From contig NW_026623100.1 in NCBI RefSeq assembly GCF_023065955.2, forward strand, positions 15,167,001 to 15,231,000: a DNA stretch of 64,000 bases, given 5' to 3'. The stretch is from Ursus arctos. Its lineage: Eukaryota > Chordata > Mammalia > Carnivora > Ursidae. The notes under the pieces are model-generated. The model worked only from the letters and a program-made list of their open reading frames with translations, did not search any database and was not told the DNA's origin. Position 1 is the stretch's first letter; every line of letters starts with the position of its first letter. Position numbers and translations under genes: made by a program. Positions 1 through 10,307 of this stretch are shown here, in pieces.

Positions 1-1419
1 TTCTGCAAGGCTCCCCCTCTTCTTTCTCCCACACAGATTTTTCAAGAATATTTGAAACTCAGAAGTACGCCTTTGAGTATACCAGAAATTTCAATTAGCC
101 AAAACTCTGTCTCCCTTAAGAGTTGTGGGGATGATTGCAGTTTTATTATTTGTCATCCTCAGGTGAAGGGATGGTCAGCCCATCACCCTTTCAGCCCTCA
201 AAAGCGCTTCCTCATAAGCCTGCCAATGACTGTGGTAGGTCATCCCGAACGTACTCTCCGTCTCCCCCCAGTAACGTCTCGTGCCTGCCTGGAGATGTAG
301 CGTGGACCTCCAGACCCCCCTCAGCGGGAAAGCTGTATGTAGCACCTAGTTTCCTCCCTGATTCAGGCAAGTGTCTAGGTAAGTGACCAAGGAAAAGCAA
401 ACATCTCACCAGCTTTTCTGTCTGATTAATTTAAATAAAAGAAGAAATAAAAGGAGCTGTTTGAGGAAGGTCAGAAGACATCTCCAAGCATTTCACTGAA
501 TGAAATCTGCAGCCTACACCTCCATGCCTGGTGGCCCAGAAGGGAGAGCTCCAAAGTCCGGGAGATGAGGGAACTCATCCTCCCAAATCTATGTACTCCA
601 CAAATCCCATGGAAGCGATAAGGAAGGTCAGCACCCCTGGTGTGGAACCTCTCTCCCCACCCGCAGCCACGGTCCAGGAGAGAAAGCCAGGCACTGATCG
701 ATCTGTCCCAGGAAGCCGTGGACAGTGGTTCCTGGCGAGGCTTAGATGGCTCCAGAGCTGCTTCGGGGGAGCCTGTTTGGGTGGCTGTGCCCTTGACTTG
801 AGAACCTGCCAGCCTAACAGATTCCTCGTGGAATGGATGCGCACATTGCCCCTTCTGCATCCCCTTACACCTGAGTAGAGTCCAGCGCTTGGGCTAGCAG
901 CCTAAAGATCCCTGTGTGATAAGATGACCGAGCCACCTGACATGTGTTGTCCTAACACTTGCAGTGGCACAGGTGGAGTGGAAAGAAGGCTAGACGCCCC
1001 GTGATGAAATCTGTTTCTTACATGAGAGTACTTTAGCCTTGGCGATGATACTACACTTAGGGTATGTCGGTTGTAAGCAATACTTGAAGGATGGAGCAGC
1101 TGTGCCAGTCTGGAGTATCTCCTCCAGGGATGGACAGCTGATCGAATAGTGTTTGTTTTTTCCAGAAGCCTGCCACAAGTGCTGCTGCTCCCTCTTATCT
1201 CCCATCAACACCTGGAGGTTTTGTCACTAGCATAAAGGATTCCAGGAAAATATTTTCTCAAGGAAAATGGTGGCTTGTTAACCAGCATAAAGAATGTTAG
1301 AAAGGTGACGTTGGTGATATTTGAGATAATAGATGGTCAAAGATACTTAAAGACAAATCTCCACATTTAAAAGCAAAAAACAATGGAAGAACTAGCCTTC
1401 TACTTCCCTAGTACTCGGG
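1..1419. other. unique sequence, no gene recognised
   Basis: I see no recognised transposon or gene. Short open frames occur on both strands (for example 129 codons antisense at 471-860), but they overlap each other, carry no recognisable domain, and are what moderately GC-rich DNA gives by chance. The last 150 bases become A-rich and lead into an old L1. Confidence 0.5.
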
Positions 1420-2067
1420 GCAGTGCAAATGTGAATCAGTGCGATCCCACTTCACACCTGCCAGAATGACTACATAAAAAGGCACACATTAAAAAGGAAA
1501 AAAAAGGCAGACATTATCAAGTTTTATTAGGGATGTGGAACAGATGGAACTTCTGCATTTCCGCTTTGAGTATAAAATGGTACAACCACTTTGAAAAAGT
1601 TTTGCTACTAAAAAGACGACTAAAAGTCTTACGCCGAACACGAATACCCTTGACTCCACAGAACAGTCTATCACCCATAGACTAAGAAATGCATCGTGGC
1701 GTATTTGCAGAATAGAACACTGGAGAGCCTCGGGTGATGTACAGCTACGAGCAACAACATAGCGGAATCTCAACGTACCGTCGAGTTTAAGAAGCCAGGC
1801 GCAAAGGAGGGCAGACTGTGTGATTCCATCTGTGTCGAGTCGCAGAACAGATCATCGGTGCTGCTAGAAGTCAGGCTAGCAGTTGCCCTTGTGGGGAGGG
1901 GACGTCGTGACTAAGAGGGCCCCCAAAAGCATCTGGGATGTGCGTGAGTGTTGTTTTCTGAGCTGGGAGCTGCGAACAGCTGTGTTCTCTGTGTGATCAT
2001 TCACTGAGCTGTGCCCTTGTGTGGTGGACTTCTGTCTGTGTGTATTGTTTGTCAATAAAAATTGTCA
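1420..2067 (+). mobile_element. old L1 3' end (ORF2 tail and 3' UTR), sense
   Basis: The order of sequence matches the 3' end of an old mammalian L1: the 'cacttcacacc..cagaatg' block, the 'atggtacaaccactttgaaaa' block, and a terminal AATAAA at 2054-2059 followed by a CA-rich tail. It is heavily diverged with no usable reading frame, so this is a dead, 5'-truncated copy. The class is clear from motif order; the subfamily is not. Confidence 0.75.
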
Positions 2068-2080
2068 CACACACACACAG
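2063..2080. repeat. short (CA)n tract at L1 tail
   Basis: About seven CA units directly follow the AATAAA of the L1 piece. This is probably a microsatellite grown from the element's A-rich tail. Confidence 0.8.
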
Positions 2081-2495
2081 ACAACCCCTAGGATGACTTT
2101 TGTCCTTCACCCCTGAGGATGGCACAGGTGGGTCCCGTAAGCTGCCCATGTCCCTCTGCTGTCCTGGTGGAGCCTTGGTTCCCAAACTCCCACAGCAGCC
2201 TCGTCTGTGGCTGGCACGGGGTCACATTTGACCTGGATGGACCTTTCCTTCAAGGCACTATTGGAAACACCCAGACTGACAGAGCTGGAACTTCATGGAA
2301 CTTGTTCAACAGCCACAAGACTCTTCCGTGCCTGCTTGCTGATAAAATGTCCGTGTGTCTCAGAACGTGGCCTGTGAGGTCCTCAGGGAGCAGCTAAGCC
2401 TCCCCCTCTGGCAGCCACTGAGATCACCAAAAAGAACCCAGGGAAATGCATCACAAAAATTGGTTCAGGGAGAGTCCGCGACGAGAGGTTTGTCT
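2081..2495. other. unique sequence, nothing recognised
   Basis: Single-copy-looking DNA with overlapping short open frames only. No recognisable exon, RNA or repeat was seen. Confidence 0.45.
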
Positions 2496-2615
2496 TTCGC
2501 GTTTTCCGCTCAGGCAAGCAGCTGTGTCTTTCTCAACCATGTTTCCACATTCATTGAATGGTGATAACAAGACCTACTACCTCCAAGTCCTCTTGTGGAA
2601 GGTCAGCGAGATAAA
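2496..2615 (+). mobile_element. possible MIR fragment, sense
   Basis: The part around 'gaatggtgataacaagacctactacctcc' followed by 'gtggaaggtcagcgagata' follows the 3' half of a sense MIR (the stretch that normally reads as low-number counts, then the 'ttgtgaggattaaatgag' block). It is strongly diverged. Confidence 0.4.
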
Positions 2616-2859
2616 AGGTTCCAAAGCACCACTTCTAGACTGTGGCCGTTCTTTCTCTTCCCCAAGGCACTCTGTCCCTGACCAGCGCCCGGCCTGCATT
2701 GCGGGCAGCGTGGCCTGGTCTACTGATGACTGCTTTGCTCTCCTGTCCTCGCTCTGCTTTCTTTCCCCTCATCCTCCAGACACCCTGCCCCTCAGCTCTC
2801 CGGGGGCACCTACACAGCCCACCCCACCTGTGAAGGAGCCTCTTTGGGGCAGGAAGGGA

Positions 2860-3110
2860 ACACAAGTGTAGACAAGGTCTTGGCACTCAGGGAACTTACA
2901 ACCAGCAGATGTGACAGGCCCAGGCAGGGGAGCAGCAGAAGGCAGACCAGAGAGACAGAGATAAGCCCTGGACATGATGCCGGCGAAGTCCAGAGGAAAG
3001 GGGGTTAGGTGTGTGTGATCCTGGCAGGCTTCCTGGAAGAGGCTGTGGTGAATGGGCACTGAAGGAGGTCGAGGCTGCGGAGAGGGCAAAGGGCAGGGAA
3101 GGGCCTTCCG
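2860..3110 (+). repeat. fragment of unnamed ancient dispersed repeat
   Basis: The phrases 'cactcagggaacttacaa' and 'ggcaggcttcctggaagaggctgtgg' recur in the longer copies at 21.3, 48.7 and 61.3 kb. This looks like the middle part of the same old repeat. I recognise the repeat as widespread in mammals but cannot name the family safely. Confidence 0.5.
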
Positions 3111-3432
3111 GGTGGCCGCTCGGCTGGGTCAGGTAGTTTGGCAGTAAGCAACCTTGCCACGAGCCTCTGCACCCCTAACTAGCCATAAGGCGATTTTGCT
3201 GTCAAAGGTAAAAATCATGAAAAATAGAAGAGAGACTTCATTGAAAGGGACATAATAAAACATGAGAAATGAATGGCAACCTTAAGAAGACTTTATTGTG
3301 AAATTCAAAATGTTGGGATATGTTCAAACTGCATGGTGCAGGGTGGCCACGCTGCTCGAACAACTGAGTTTGTTCCATGGATCGTAGAAAAGCACTTGTC
3401 TTCAAAGCCTTTCCATCCTCGAATTACACTCC
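3111..3432. other. unique sequence, nothing recognised
   Basis: An A/T-richer stretch without a recognisable repeat or coding signal. A 3' junction with a GT microsatellite follows. Confidence 0.4.
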
Positions 3433-3465
3433 GTGTGTGTGTGTGTGTGTGTGTATGTGTGTGTG
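3433..3465. repeat. (GT)n microsatellite
   Basis: About 16 GT units with one TA interruption near 3454. The two strand-overlapping open frames that read through it as Cys-Val or Thr-His runs are artefacts of the repeat. Confidence 0.95.
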
Positions 3466-4346
3466 CTCGTTGAGTTGTCTCCTCATTTGGCATCTCGATT
3501 TTTCTTTCTTCGCTGTGATTTCTCCCTCTGTCCACTGAGGGGGGATGTGCTCCCCAGGACGAGGCCGCGTCTTTGCAGCCGAGCTCTGTGTCGCGCGGGG
3601 AGGGCTTCCGCTGCGGCGTGTTCCTGGCGCGTGGTCACGTGCCTGTTGCAGAAGCGCCGAGGCTCAGAGGGAAGCGTGGGCTCAACACCCCGAGCTGCTG
3701 CGTAACCGTCATGAGGGCGAAGATGTATAGAATATAGAAGTGGGCGGATATAAAAATGGGCACACGGTCTCAGTGGAGAAGCAGAACCAAGCCGTCGGTC
3801 CGTTTGGGTTGTGTTTTTATCTTTCCGAGCGGAACTGTCTCCCCGCCGGCTAGTGCTGAGCAGAAGCGTCTGCGGCGAGGGCGTCCGTGGCGAGGGTGCT
3901 TAGCGCAGTAGCACCAGACCGCGCTCAGCTCGGGGTGGCGCCGGGGGGCTGGGGTGGGGGACCCGACGTCCAGGGCAATGCTGCGACTTCGTCTCTCGAC
4001 GTGACATTGTCAGGGTCACACGAATCCTGCAGAGTGGCCTGACGGCCTCTGCAGCTGGGACAGTCTCTAGAGAGCCCGGCCCGGCCCTCAGCAGAGCGCT
4101 GTCCTTGTGGATGACAGGACAGGCAGGTCTCACGGCCCACTCTGCTTCGGATGGGATCCCGTAGTTGGCTGCCCGAGGACTGAGATCAGGTCAGCGTCAG
4201 TTCTAGAACCCAAACGCCAAGTAAACTGTCATAAACCTTACTGCTTCTCAGGCCTTCTGCCCGTGGGAGCAGGCGGCCGTCCACGGCTCTCGAGGCTCCG
4301 AGGGGGCCCCTTGCTGGGCACTAACTGCAGAATCTCACCATTATGT
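3466..4346. other. GC- and CpG-rich unique stretch
   Basis: Two CpG-denser patches (about 3540-3700 and 3830-4010) sit in otherwise plain sequence. They are weaker and less compact than the CpG island at 60.7 kb. No start codon and splice donor pair or domain could be recognised, so I do not call a promoter. Confidence 0.4.
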
Positions 4347-4549
4347 TTCCTTCTTCTTTTTTTAACTTTTTTTTTAAGATGTTTATTTATTTGAGAGAGA
4401 GACAGAGAAAGCCTGAGTGGGGAAGAGAGGCAGAAGCAGATTCCCCAATGAGCAGGGAGCCCGATGCAGGGCTCGATCCCATCATGACCGGCACCGAAGG
4501 CGGACACTTAACGGCTGAGCCACCCAGGTGTCCCTGTGCTTCCTTCTTC
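4347..4549 (-). mobile_element. Can-SINE with 10-bp target duplication
   Basis: A minus-strand carnivoran tRNA-derived SINE. On the plus strand it begins with its reversed A-tail and ends in the reversed head 'gagccacccaggtgtccc'. The body covers about 4357-4539. 'ttccttcttc' flanks it at 4347-4356 and 4540-4549, an exact direct repeat of the kind left by L1-driven insertion. Moderate divergence from the head consensus suggests middle age. Confidence 0.93.
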
Positions 4550-4559
4550 GGGCCATTAA

Positions 4560-4765
4560 TTATTTAAGTTTCACCCGTATTATCCTTCTTTGTTTCAGAC
4601 ATTGTGTTAGGCACTTAACCTAAGTAATCCATTTAAGCCTCACAAAAATCACATGATTCAGGTCGTTGGTAGTTTCTATGGTAGTTAATACTCCATTTAT
4701 CCCTTTTATAGATAAGGAAACCGAAGGTCAGAAATTACATAACTCACTTAGTCCTTACGACTCCG
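4560..4765 (-). mobile_element. MIR, antisense
   Basis: The order of 'ttaggcacttaacctaa', 'tttatagataaggaaaccgaagg' and 'cataactcacttag' matches an inverted MIR core and 3' region (the 'gaggaaactgaggcacagagag' block). It is short and diverged. Confidence 0.6.
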
Positions 4766-4894
4766 TGAAACTGTTGTGTTCTTAAGCCCATTCTACAGAT
4801 GGTTGCCCAAATTGTCAGACCCAGTGACAGGTGATGTGTGCTCAGACAGGACAAAGTATTTACACATGGGACAGACAATGCAGAACTCCCGTTC

Positions 4895-5040
4895 TCTCAT
4901 TTATCCCACAAATGTTCATAGAGTTCCTGCCATGTGCCAGCCACTCATTGAGACATCAGTAAGCAAAACAGATGAAAATCGGTGTCCTTACAGAACTTCT
5001 GTGGGGTTAGGGTCTTGACAGACAATAAACAATAAATATG
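4895..5040 (+). repeat. start of unnamed ancient dispersed repeat
   Basis: The stretch reading 'catgtgccagccactc' followed by 'agtaagcaaaacagatgaaaatc' and 'cagacaataaacaataaat' matches the first 150 bases of the same dispersed repeat found in long form at 48.7 kb. Confidence 0.6.
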
Positions 5041-6002
5041 ACCAGTAAGGGAATCATATAATGTGTAAGAAGATCAAGACCACCCCAAACATTGGAAGCA
5101 GGAGTGCAAATGGAGGTCCAGATTGTAGGGCTAAACTTTGTTTTTTTTAAATTGTAAGTCAAGGTACCATTAAAGATGTGCTAGCCTGGTCCCTTGACAA
5201 AGACACCTGCGTAAGCCCCAGTGACTCCGTGCTTATCACCTCCGGGGATTCTAGCTGCTCTAAGGGGATCCGTTCCTGAGGGCCGCTTCTAGTGGGTTCT
5301 GTTCACTAAGAGGTGGCAGTGGTGACACAAGGACGGCAGATGAAATCAGAGCAGGGGCCACTGGATGACCCTTCCCCACCTTCCCTTGCCGCCCTCCCGC
5401 TGAGCGAAGGCCGCGCATCCTCTGGAGCTCGGGCCCATGGTGGGGGTCGAATCAGACTTGTCCTGGCCAGCACCTCCTGAAAAGTCGTGGTCCCTGCTGA
5501 TGTGCTTGCTGAACTGGCCCTGTCTTCCACCGCACCCATCCCGGGTGTGCGTGGGGGTGTGCAATCTGTATCCTGTGCGGACGCTGGGGTGGAGTGGGGG
5601 TCCTGGGTGATCCTTGGCAGGGAAAGAGTCTAACCTGGGGAGACTAAATGCAGCCAAAGGCAGGGTGGAAAGTCTGTCCTCCCAAATCATCCCCCCTGCC
5701 CCGCCCACTGAGGCAATGAAGAGATCCAGGAGCGGCGTGGGGAGCTGGCAGACCAGGGTGTGCCTGCGGGTGTGGAGAGGAGGGGCCGGGGGCCGGGGGG
5801 CATCTGGGAAGGGTCAGCAGCAGCAGCCGGGAGCATTTTGGCTGCAGGGGAGCAAACTGGATTGCTGTGGGAACACACGTGCCTCGTCCTCTTGCCCAAG
5901 TACCCCTCTCGCTGCTGTGCTCAGTTGGAGAGAAGGAGGCTGGCTTCCGGCGTGCCTGCCGTGGGCCGGGCGGACACTGTGCCACCGAGGAGATGGTGAT
6001 TA
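5041..6002. other. GC-rich unique stretch
   Basis: Long overlapping frames on both strands (up to 153 codons) are low-complexity Pro/Gly/Ser/Arg-rich and mutually antisense, so I read them as composition effects. No recognisable exon or element was seen. Confidence 0.45.
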
Positions 6003-6122
6003 GGTCCCCAGCTTGAGAAATGAGGGCTCTGAGGCTCAGCGAGGTCAGGAAGTTGTCCAAGCCACACAACCGGCCGCCTGCAGATGCGGGACTCAAGCCT
6101 GCCATTTGAATCTGCGTCTAGT
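6003..6122 (-). mobile_element. MIR, antisense
   Basis: 'aatgagggctctgaggctcagcgaggtcaggaag' followed by 'ccaagccacacaa' and a diverged 'gactcaagcctg' is the classic inverted MIR core. Confidence 0.75.
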
Positions 6123-7064
6123 TGGGGCCAAAGACCCGGCTGTACCCGTGGGGCTCCTGGTCCCTGCCCTCACACAGGTCCTGCATCCTTTTTGCTTTTT
6201 TTTCCCAGAGAAATGTCACGTCCGTGTGAAAAGACACAATTGTTAGATGGAATTAGACTTGCGTTGCTCTCTGGGAGAGCGGTGAATGTGAACGCCGAGG
6301 CACAGCCAGGAAACAGGGCAGAGGCCTCTGGGAATTCTTTCTGTCCTGCCCCACCCCTCGCCCCGTGCCACCGCCTCCCAGCAGGGCCCCGAGAGCCGGT
6401 CCCTGAGCCCAGCAGAGCCTGCATCCTCACCCGCAGACACCCCTCCCAGCACCAGAAGAAGAACCCCTCCCTATGGACTATTCTAAGCAGGAAGCCAGTT
6501 TGCAGTTCACCGGAAAACAGGAAATGCCTCCGAGGGTCTGAAGTCTCTTTAGTCACTGCGCGCCCTTCGCGCAGGGTCTGCGTCCCAGGCCAGCTGCCGA
6601 GCACAGCCCCGGACGCAAGGCCACCCCAGCCCCCAGCCTGGACAGCGGGAGCCTCTCGGTGCCACTCCCAAGCCCCTCTGCGCCCGGCGCCAGAGCTAAC
6701 GTCTCCACCCCCAGCTCAGGACGCGGGTCGTTCCGGACGAGGCCAGAGCCCTCGGGACGCCACGGATGCCACGTGAGGCCCCAGAGCGGCTCGTGAGCCT
6801 CTCGCCAGAGACGGAGCCCTCACCCCCGCCTCAGGCTCACCTCTCGCCCACCCCCACCCGACGGACTTCTAAACCCCGGCAGAGATTGGTTGGCCCCCAA
6901 CAAAGCCTGACTTCCTCGTCCTTTCCTATGGTTCTCTTCCTCGTCCTGGCTACACACTCACCCTCTAAACTTGACCTTGTCAGGAACTAACCTTTAGTAC
7001 TAACCAAGGCTTCGCTTCCTCGCCCTGGCCACAGACCCAACTCGAATGCTCGCTGGCCTCCTTA
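6123..7064. other. GC-rich stretch with a 230-codon chance ORF
   Basis: One plus-strand frame stays open for 230 codons (6084-6776), but it starts inside the MIR above, is Pro/Ser/Arg-rich, has no recognisable domain, and overlaps a 144-codon antisense frame. I treat it as non-coding. The Pro-rich 6600-6860 region would be the place to look if RNA data ever showed a transcript. Confidence 0.4.
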
Positions 7065-7141
7065 TCCACTGAGACATTTATTGAGCTGCTACTGAGTGCT
7101 AAGTACCGTGAGCCCAGCACGGCCTGCAGAGACCCTACAGC

Positions 7142-7158
7142 GGGGGGGGGGGGGGGGG
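7142..7158. repeat. poly(G) run of 17
   Basis: An uninterrupted run of seventeen G follows a C at 7141 and is followed by 'aggcggtgagg'. Runs this long are unstable and prone to sequencing error, so the exact length is doubtful. Confidence 0.9.
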
Positions 7159-7244
7159 AGGCGGTGAGGTAGGCCTCACACATGAAGCTCTAATCAGATT
7201 GGGGGTGAGGGGCGGAAGGCAGGGGGAGGGGAGTGGGAGCCTTG

Positions 7245-7480
7245 TCTGAAACTCCAGTGCTGTCTCCAACTTGCCGGGTGACCTTGGGTTGGTCACATCA
7301 CCTCCTGGGCCAGGGTCTCCGTGGGTTCCTCTGCGGTGGGACGGAATGCACAGATGGTCCGTGAGATCCCCATCCTCCATGGTGCATGCCCACGGGGAAA
7401 GCCTGAGGCGGTCTAGGACAGGAGGCGTCGTCATCATCGGTGTCAGGAGGGTGCAAGAGATCTGGCACTTCTAGTTCCAT
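7245..7480 (+). mobile_element. MIR-like, sense
   Basis: 'caacttgccgggtgaccttgggttggtcac' followed by 'cctcctgggccagggtctcc' matches the MIR core ('agctgtgtgaccttgggcaagt'). The 3' half is heavily diverged. Confidence 0.5.
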
Positions 7481-8120
7481 GTGGTAGATGAGGGTTCAAG
7501 GAATTCCCTCCTCCATTTGAACCTTGGTTTTTTGGTTCCACCGTAGATGGTGGGTCCCTGATTAGGTACAACTAATATTTCTTCCTGCCTCAGCTTTTCC
7601 ATCTGTGAAAAGAGCTGTGGTGCCAGCAGTTCAGGACTCTGGCTGTCTGTGTTGACCCCAATGGTAAAGGAAACAGGGTGATTTGGGATGAAGACCACCC
7701 AGGGCCCCTCACAGGAGCTTCAAGCTCACAGTTTGATTTCCCAGAGGGCACGGGGATGGCAGTGGGTAGAGTGTAGACTGGCTGTGAGGGGAACAAACCA
7801 CTCTTTAGAAACTGGCTCCCATTCTCCCATCATTAACTGAATTAAGAAGCTCATCCTTTATTAACTGCACGGTGCCCAGGAGTCCACCATCAGGGAGCAG
7901 CAACCTCACATACAGGCAATGCCCTGCACCTCCCTGCACGTTACCTGTCCCTAGGCCCCCACACAGGCCTGCTTCCTTGACCAGCCCTCTTCCCCATATC
8001 CGCTGAGAGCAGGACACTGAAGGAAGAGCAGATACTGACGGGGAAAATCCACTAGGACAGGTGAAGATAGATGGGTCTAGAGGAGGTGAGGTCTGAGGAC
8101 TCCTGGGGTCTCCAAGATCT
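7481..8120. other. unique sequence, nothing recognised
   Basis: There is a short MIR-like phrase at about 7590-7605 ('cctcagcttttccatctgtg'), but too little to call an element. No exon signal was recognised. Confidence 0.4.
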
Positions 8121-8122
8121 TT

Positions 8123-8674
8123 TCATGAGGTGTAGTCTCTGAGTAATCTATTGCTGTGTACTCAGACACCTCAGAACTCAGCTTAAAAACAGACATTACC
8201 TCATAGTAACTCACAGAAAGTCAGAAACACGGGCGTGGCTTAGCTAGAAACCTCTCCTCAGGGTCTTCCACCAGCTTCAGTCAAGCTGGCAGCTGGGGCT
8301 GCAGTCTCATGTGATGGCTCAACTAGGGGAGGGTCTGCTTCTAACTCACTGCTGTGGTTGTGGGCAGGCCTGCGTTCATCACTCAGGATATCGGCCAGAG
8401 GCCCTCTTCAGTTCCTTGCTGGGCAGGCCTCCCCACAGCGCAACTTACATCATGGCAGCTCACTTCCCCCAGAACGAAAGCAAGAGAGGGCACTCAAGGT
8501 GGAAGCCACCATCTTTGTGATGTCATCTTCAAAGTGACATCCCATCGCTTTTGTTTTATGTATTCCTTAGAAGCAAATCACCAGGTCCATCCCACATGCA
8601 AGTGGAGGGGATTCCACAAGGGCATGGAGATCAGGGGGTGGGGGTCATTGGGAGACATGTCAGATGCTGCCTAA
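8123..8674 (-). mobile_element. MLT1-like (MaLR-type) LTR, antisense
   Basis: The order 'gtaatctattgctgtgtac', 'gaactcagcttaaaaaca', 'ctgggcaggcctccccac', 'gtgacatcccatcgctttt', 'gaggggattccacaag' and 'gatgctgcctaa' is that of a common mammalian LTR read in reverse. Near 15.9 and 32.3 kb lie two more copies in the same orientation. I assign it to the MaLR/ERVL group by overall plan; the exact family name is uncertain. The copy is near full length and has no coding capacity. Confidence 0.65.
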
Positions 8675-9514
8675 GAGGGGATCCATGAGGCTCTCTCTTT
8701 TCCGACCTATCTCTGTGATACTGGATTTTCTTCATGTATTTCACCCAAAAGAGACTTCATGCGGAAGCATGTGTGAGAATCCAGCTGTCCTCCATAAAGC
8801 TGCACATGAAAGAGATTTCTAGAAACGGAAAAAAATGCCACTACATTAAGAGATGTAACCCACGTTAATAAAGGCTCATTGGGGTCCTCCTAATTTTCAA
8901 GAGCATAGAAGGATCTTGAGATCAAGAAGCTTGAGAATGACAGGTCTTGAAGGCTAGAGCTAGGAGACGGTCCAAGGAGGGTTGCCCTGGGGGATGGGGG
9001 GTCATGCCAGTGAGAAACCTCTCAGGCCCCAAACACCTCAGAAGCCTGGGTGCCTGTGAGAGAGGTGGCCGAACACAGCAAGTGAGACCAAGAGCCTAGA
9101 GTCTTTCACTTTCTTTCCAGCTTTGCACACTAAGTGTCTCTGAGCGCCTGTCGTTCTGCATCTGGTGCATGAGTAGGTCCACCGTGCACACGTAGTCGTT
9201 GGCGTGGGCATATGTGTGCGTGAGCCTGCACCGGCAGATCTGGGCGAGCACGTGGACAAGTTGTCGTGCGTACGCAGATCTGCGTGTACACGTGCCCGAT
9301 TAAGGAGCCCCTGGGAGGGGGCAGGGCCCGGCCAGCGGGTCCAGGGGCATCCTGCTGCAGGCCGGGGTGGCACGGACCTCCACCTCCACGGCCGTGCGTC
9401 CCTGCCATCCCCTCTGCCCTCAGCCTCTGCACTCAGCATGACTCTCAAATATTTTCATCTTCTCTGGGAACTTCCTGTTCAGCTTCCTGTTGTTCTTGGA
9501 CTTTTCTTTTTCAG

Positions 9515-9517
<3 letters not shown>
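8675..9517. other. unique sequence with a CG/TG-rich patch
   Basis: Mostly plain sequence. Between about 9130 and 9300 there is a patch rich in alternating CG, TG and CA steps with a perfect 14-bp palindrome at 9272-9285. Open frames of 136 and 125 codons cover it on opposite strands and are not supported by any domain. Confidence 0.4.

Positions 9518-9567
<50 letters not shown>
9518..9567. repeat. (GT)25 microsatellite
   Basis: A pure GT run of 25 units, the longest uninterrupted dinucleotide repeat in the window. It is likely to vary in length between individuals and to form Z-DNA under supercoiling. Confidence 0.97.
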
Positions 9568-9569
<2 letters not shown>

Positions 9570-9800
9570 TTAAGGTTGTAATTCTTTAATCTGCCTTTTT
9601 ATTTTGCCCAGAGGGCACTGTGGTCCCCAGCCACCTCTGAGAGGAAGAAGAGCAGGCCAGGTCCTTGGCTGGAGTTAAAGGCTCTCGGGATTGAACACAG
9701 GGAATAACTCCTTCCATCCAGATGGACTGAGACTTAAGAAACCCCGCTTTATTCTGTAGAAATTGTTCCGTGCAAGGGGCAGCGGGAGGGCAAAGAGACC

Positions 9801-10307
9801 TGACGGGAGCAGAATTTGCCACCCCGAAATATGCCCTCTGGCATAAGGCTCATTCTGAGCTGCCTCTTCTGAGAAGCCACAGAGGAGAAGCTCTGAAAAC
9901 ACCATAGAATTTCCTTACCCTCTCGTAGGGTAAAGGAAAGCACGATTTGTCACCGTGTCTCCCTTTCAGTGCGAAGAAGGGAACCTCTACCAGAGATAAG
10001 TTCTTCACTGGAAGATTTATCTGCAAAGCTGGGCAAGCTTCCTTTCCTCACACTTCCTCCTCAGCCCTTCCCCGGAGTTGCCTCCTTCCCCTCCAGAAGC
10101 CCCAGGTCCCTGTCCCTTGCTTACTCATGAGGGTATATAAGCCGCAACTGACTGGTCACCTTTTGAGTCGCCTATGTCTGTGGGGCTCCTGACTGTACAC
10201 ACCTATGTAATGAAAACTGGTCTTTTCCTCCTGTTCATCTGATGTCAATTAAATGTATAGACCAGCCACAGACTCTGGAAGAGTAGGAGGGACCATTTTT
10301 CCCTGGA
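9801..10307 (+). mobile_element. probable solo LTR of an endogenous retrovirus
   Basis: The block opens with 'tgacgggagcagaatttgcc' and carries, in order, 'ccctctcgtagggtaaagg', a TATA box (tatataa, 10134-10140), a degenerate AATGAA in polyadenylation-signal position (10209-10214) and 'gtcaattaaatgtatagacc' near the end. That is the layout of an LTR with U3, R and U5. No gag, pol or env remains flank it, so it is a solo LTR. I see no clear 5-6 bp target duplication, so both ends may be off by tens of bases. The family (ERVL-like is my guess) is not certain. Confidence 0.6.
10134..10140 (+). promoter_or_regulatory. TATA box of the solo LTR
   Basis: A 'tatataa' stands about 70 bases upstream of the degenerate polyadenylation signal, the usual promoter position in an LTR. 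Whether it is still active cannot be seen from sequence. Confidence 0.4.

Noticed and set aside
6084..6776. 230-codon plus-strand open frame
   Set aside because: It starts inside an inverted MIR, is low-complexity Pro/Ser/Arg-rich, overlaps antisense frames, and lacks any recognisable motif.
3433..9567. Possible CRISPR or VNTR arrays at repeated short motifs
   Set aside because: The repeated motifs here are plain GT microsatellites and scattered CG/TG steps. No regularly spaced direct repeats with unique spacers exist, and the genome is mammalian.
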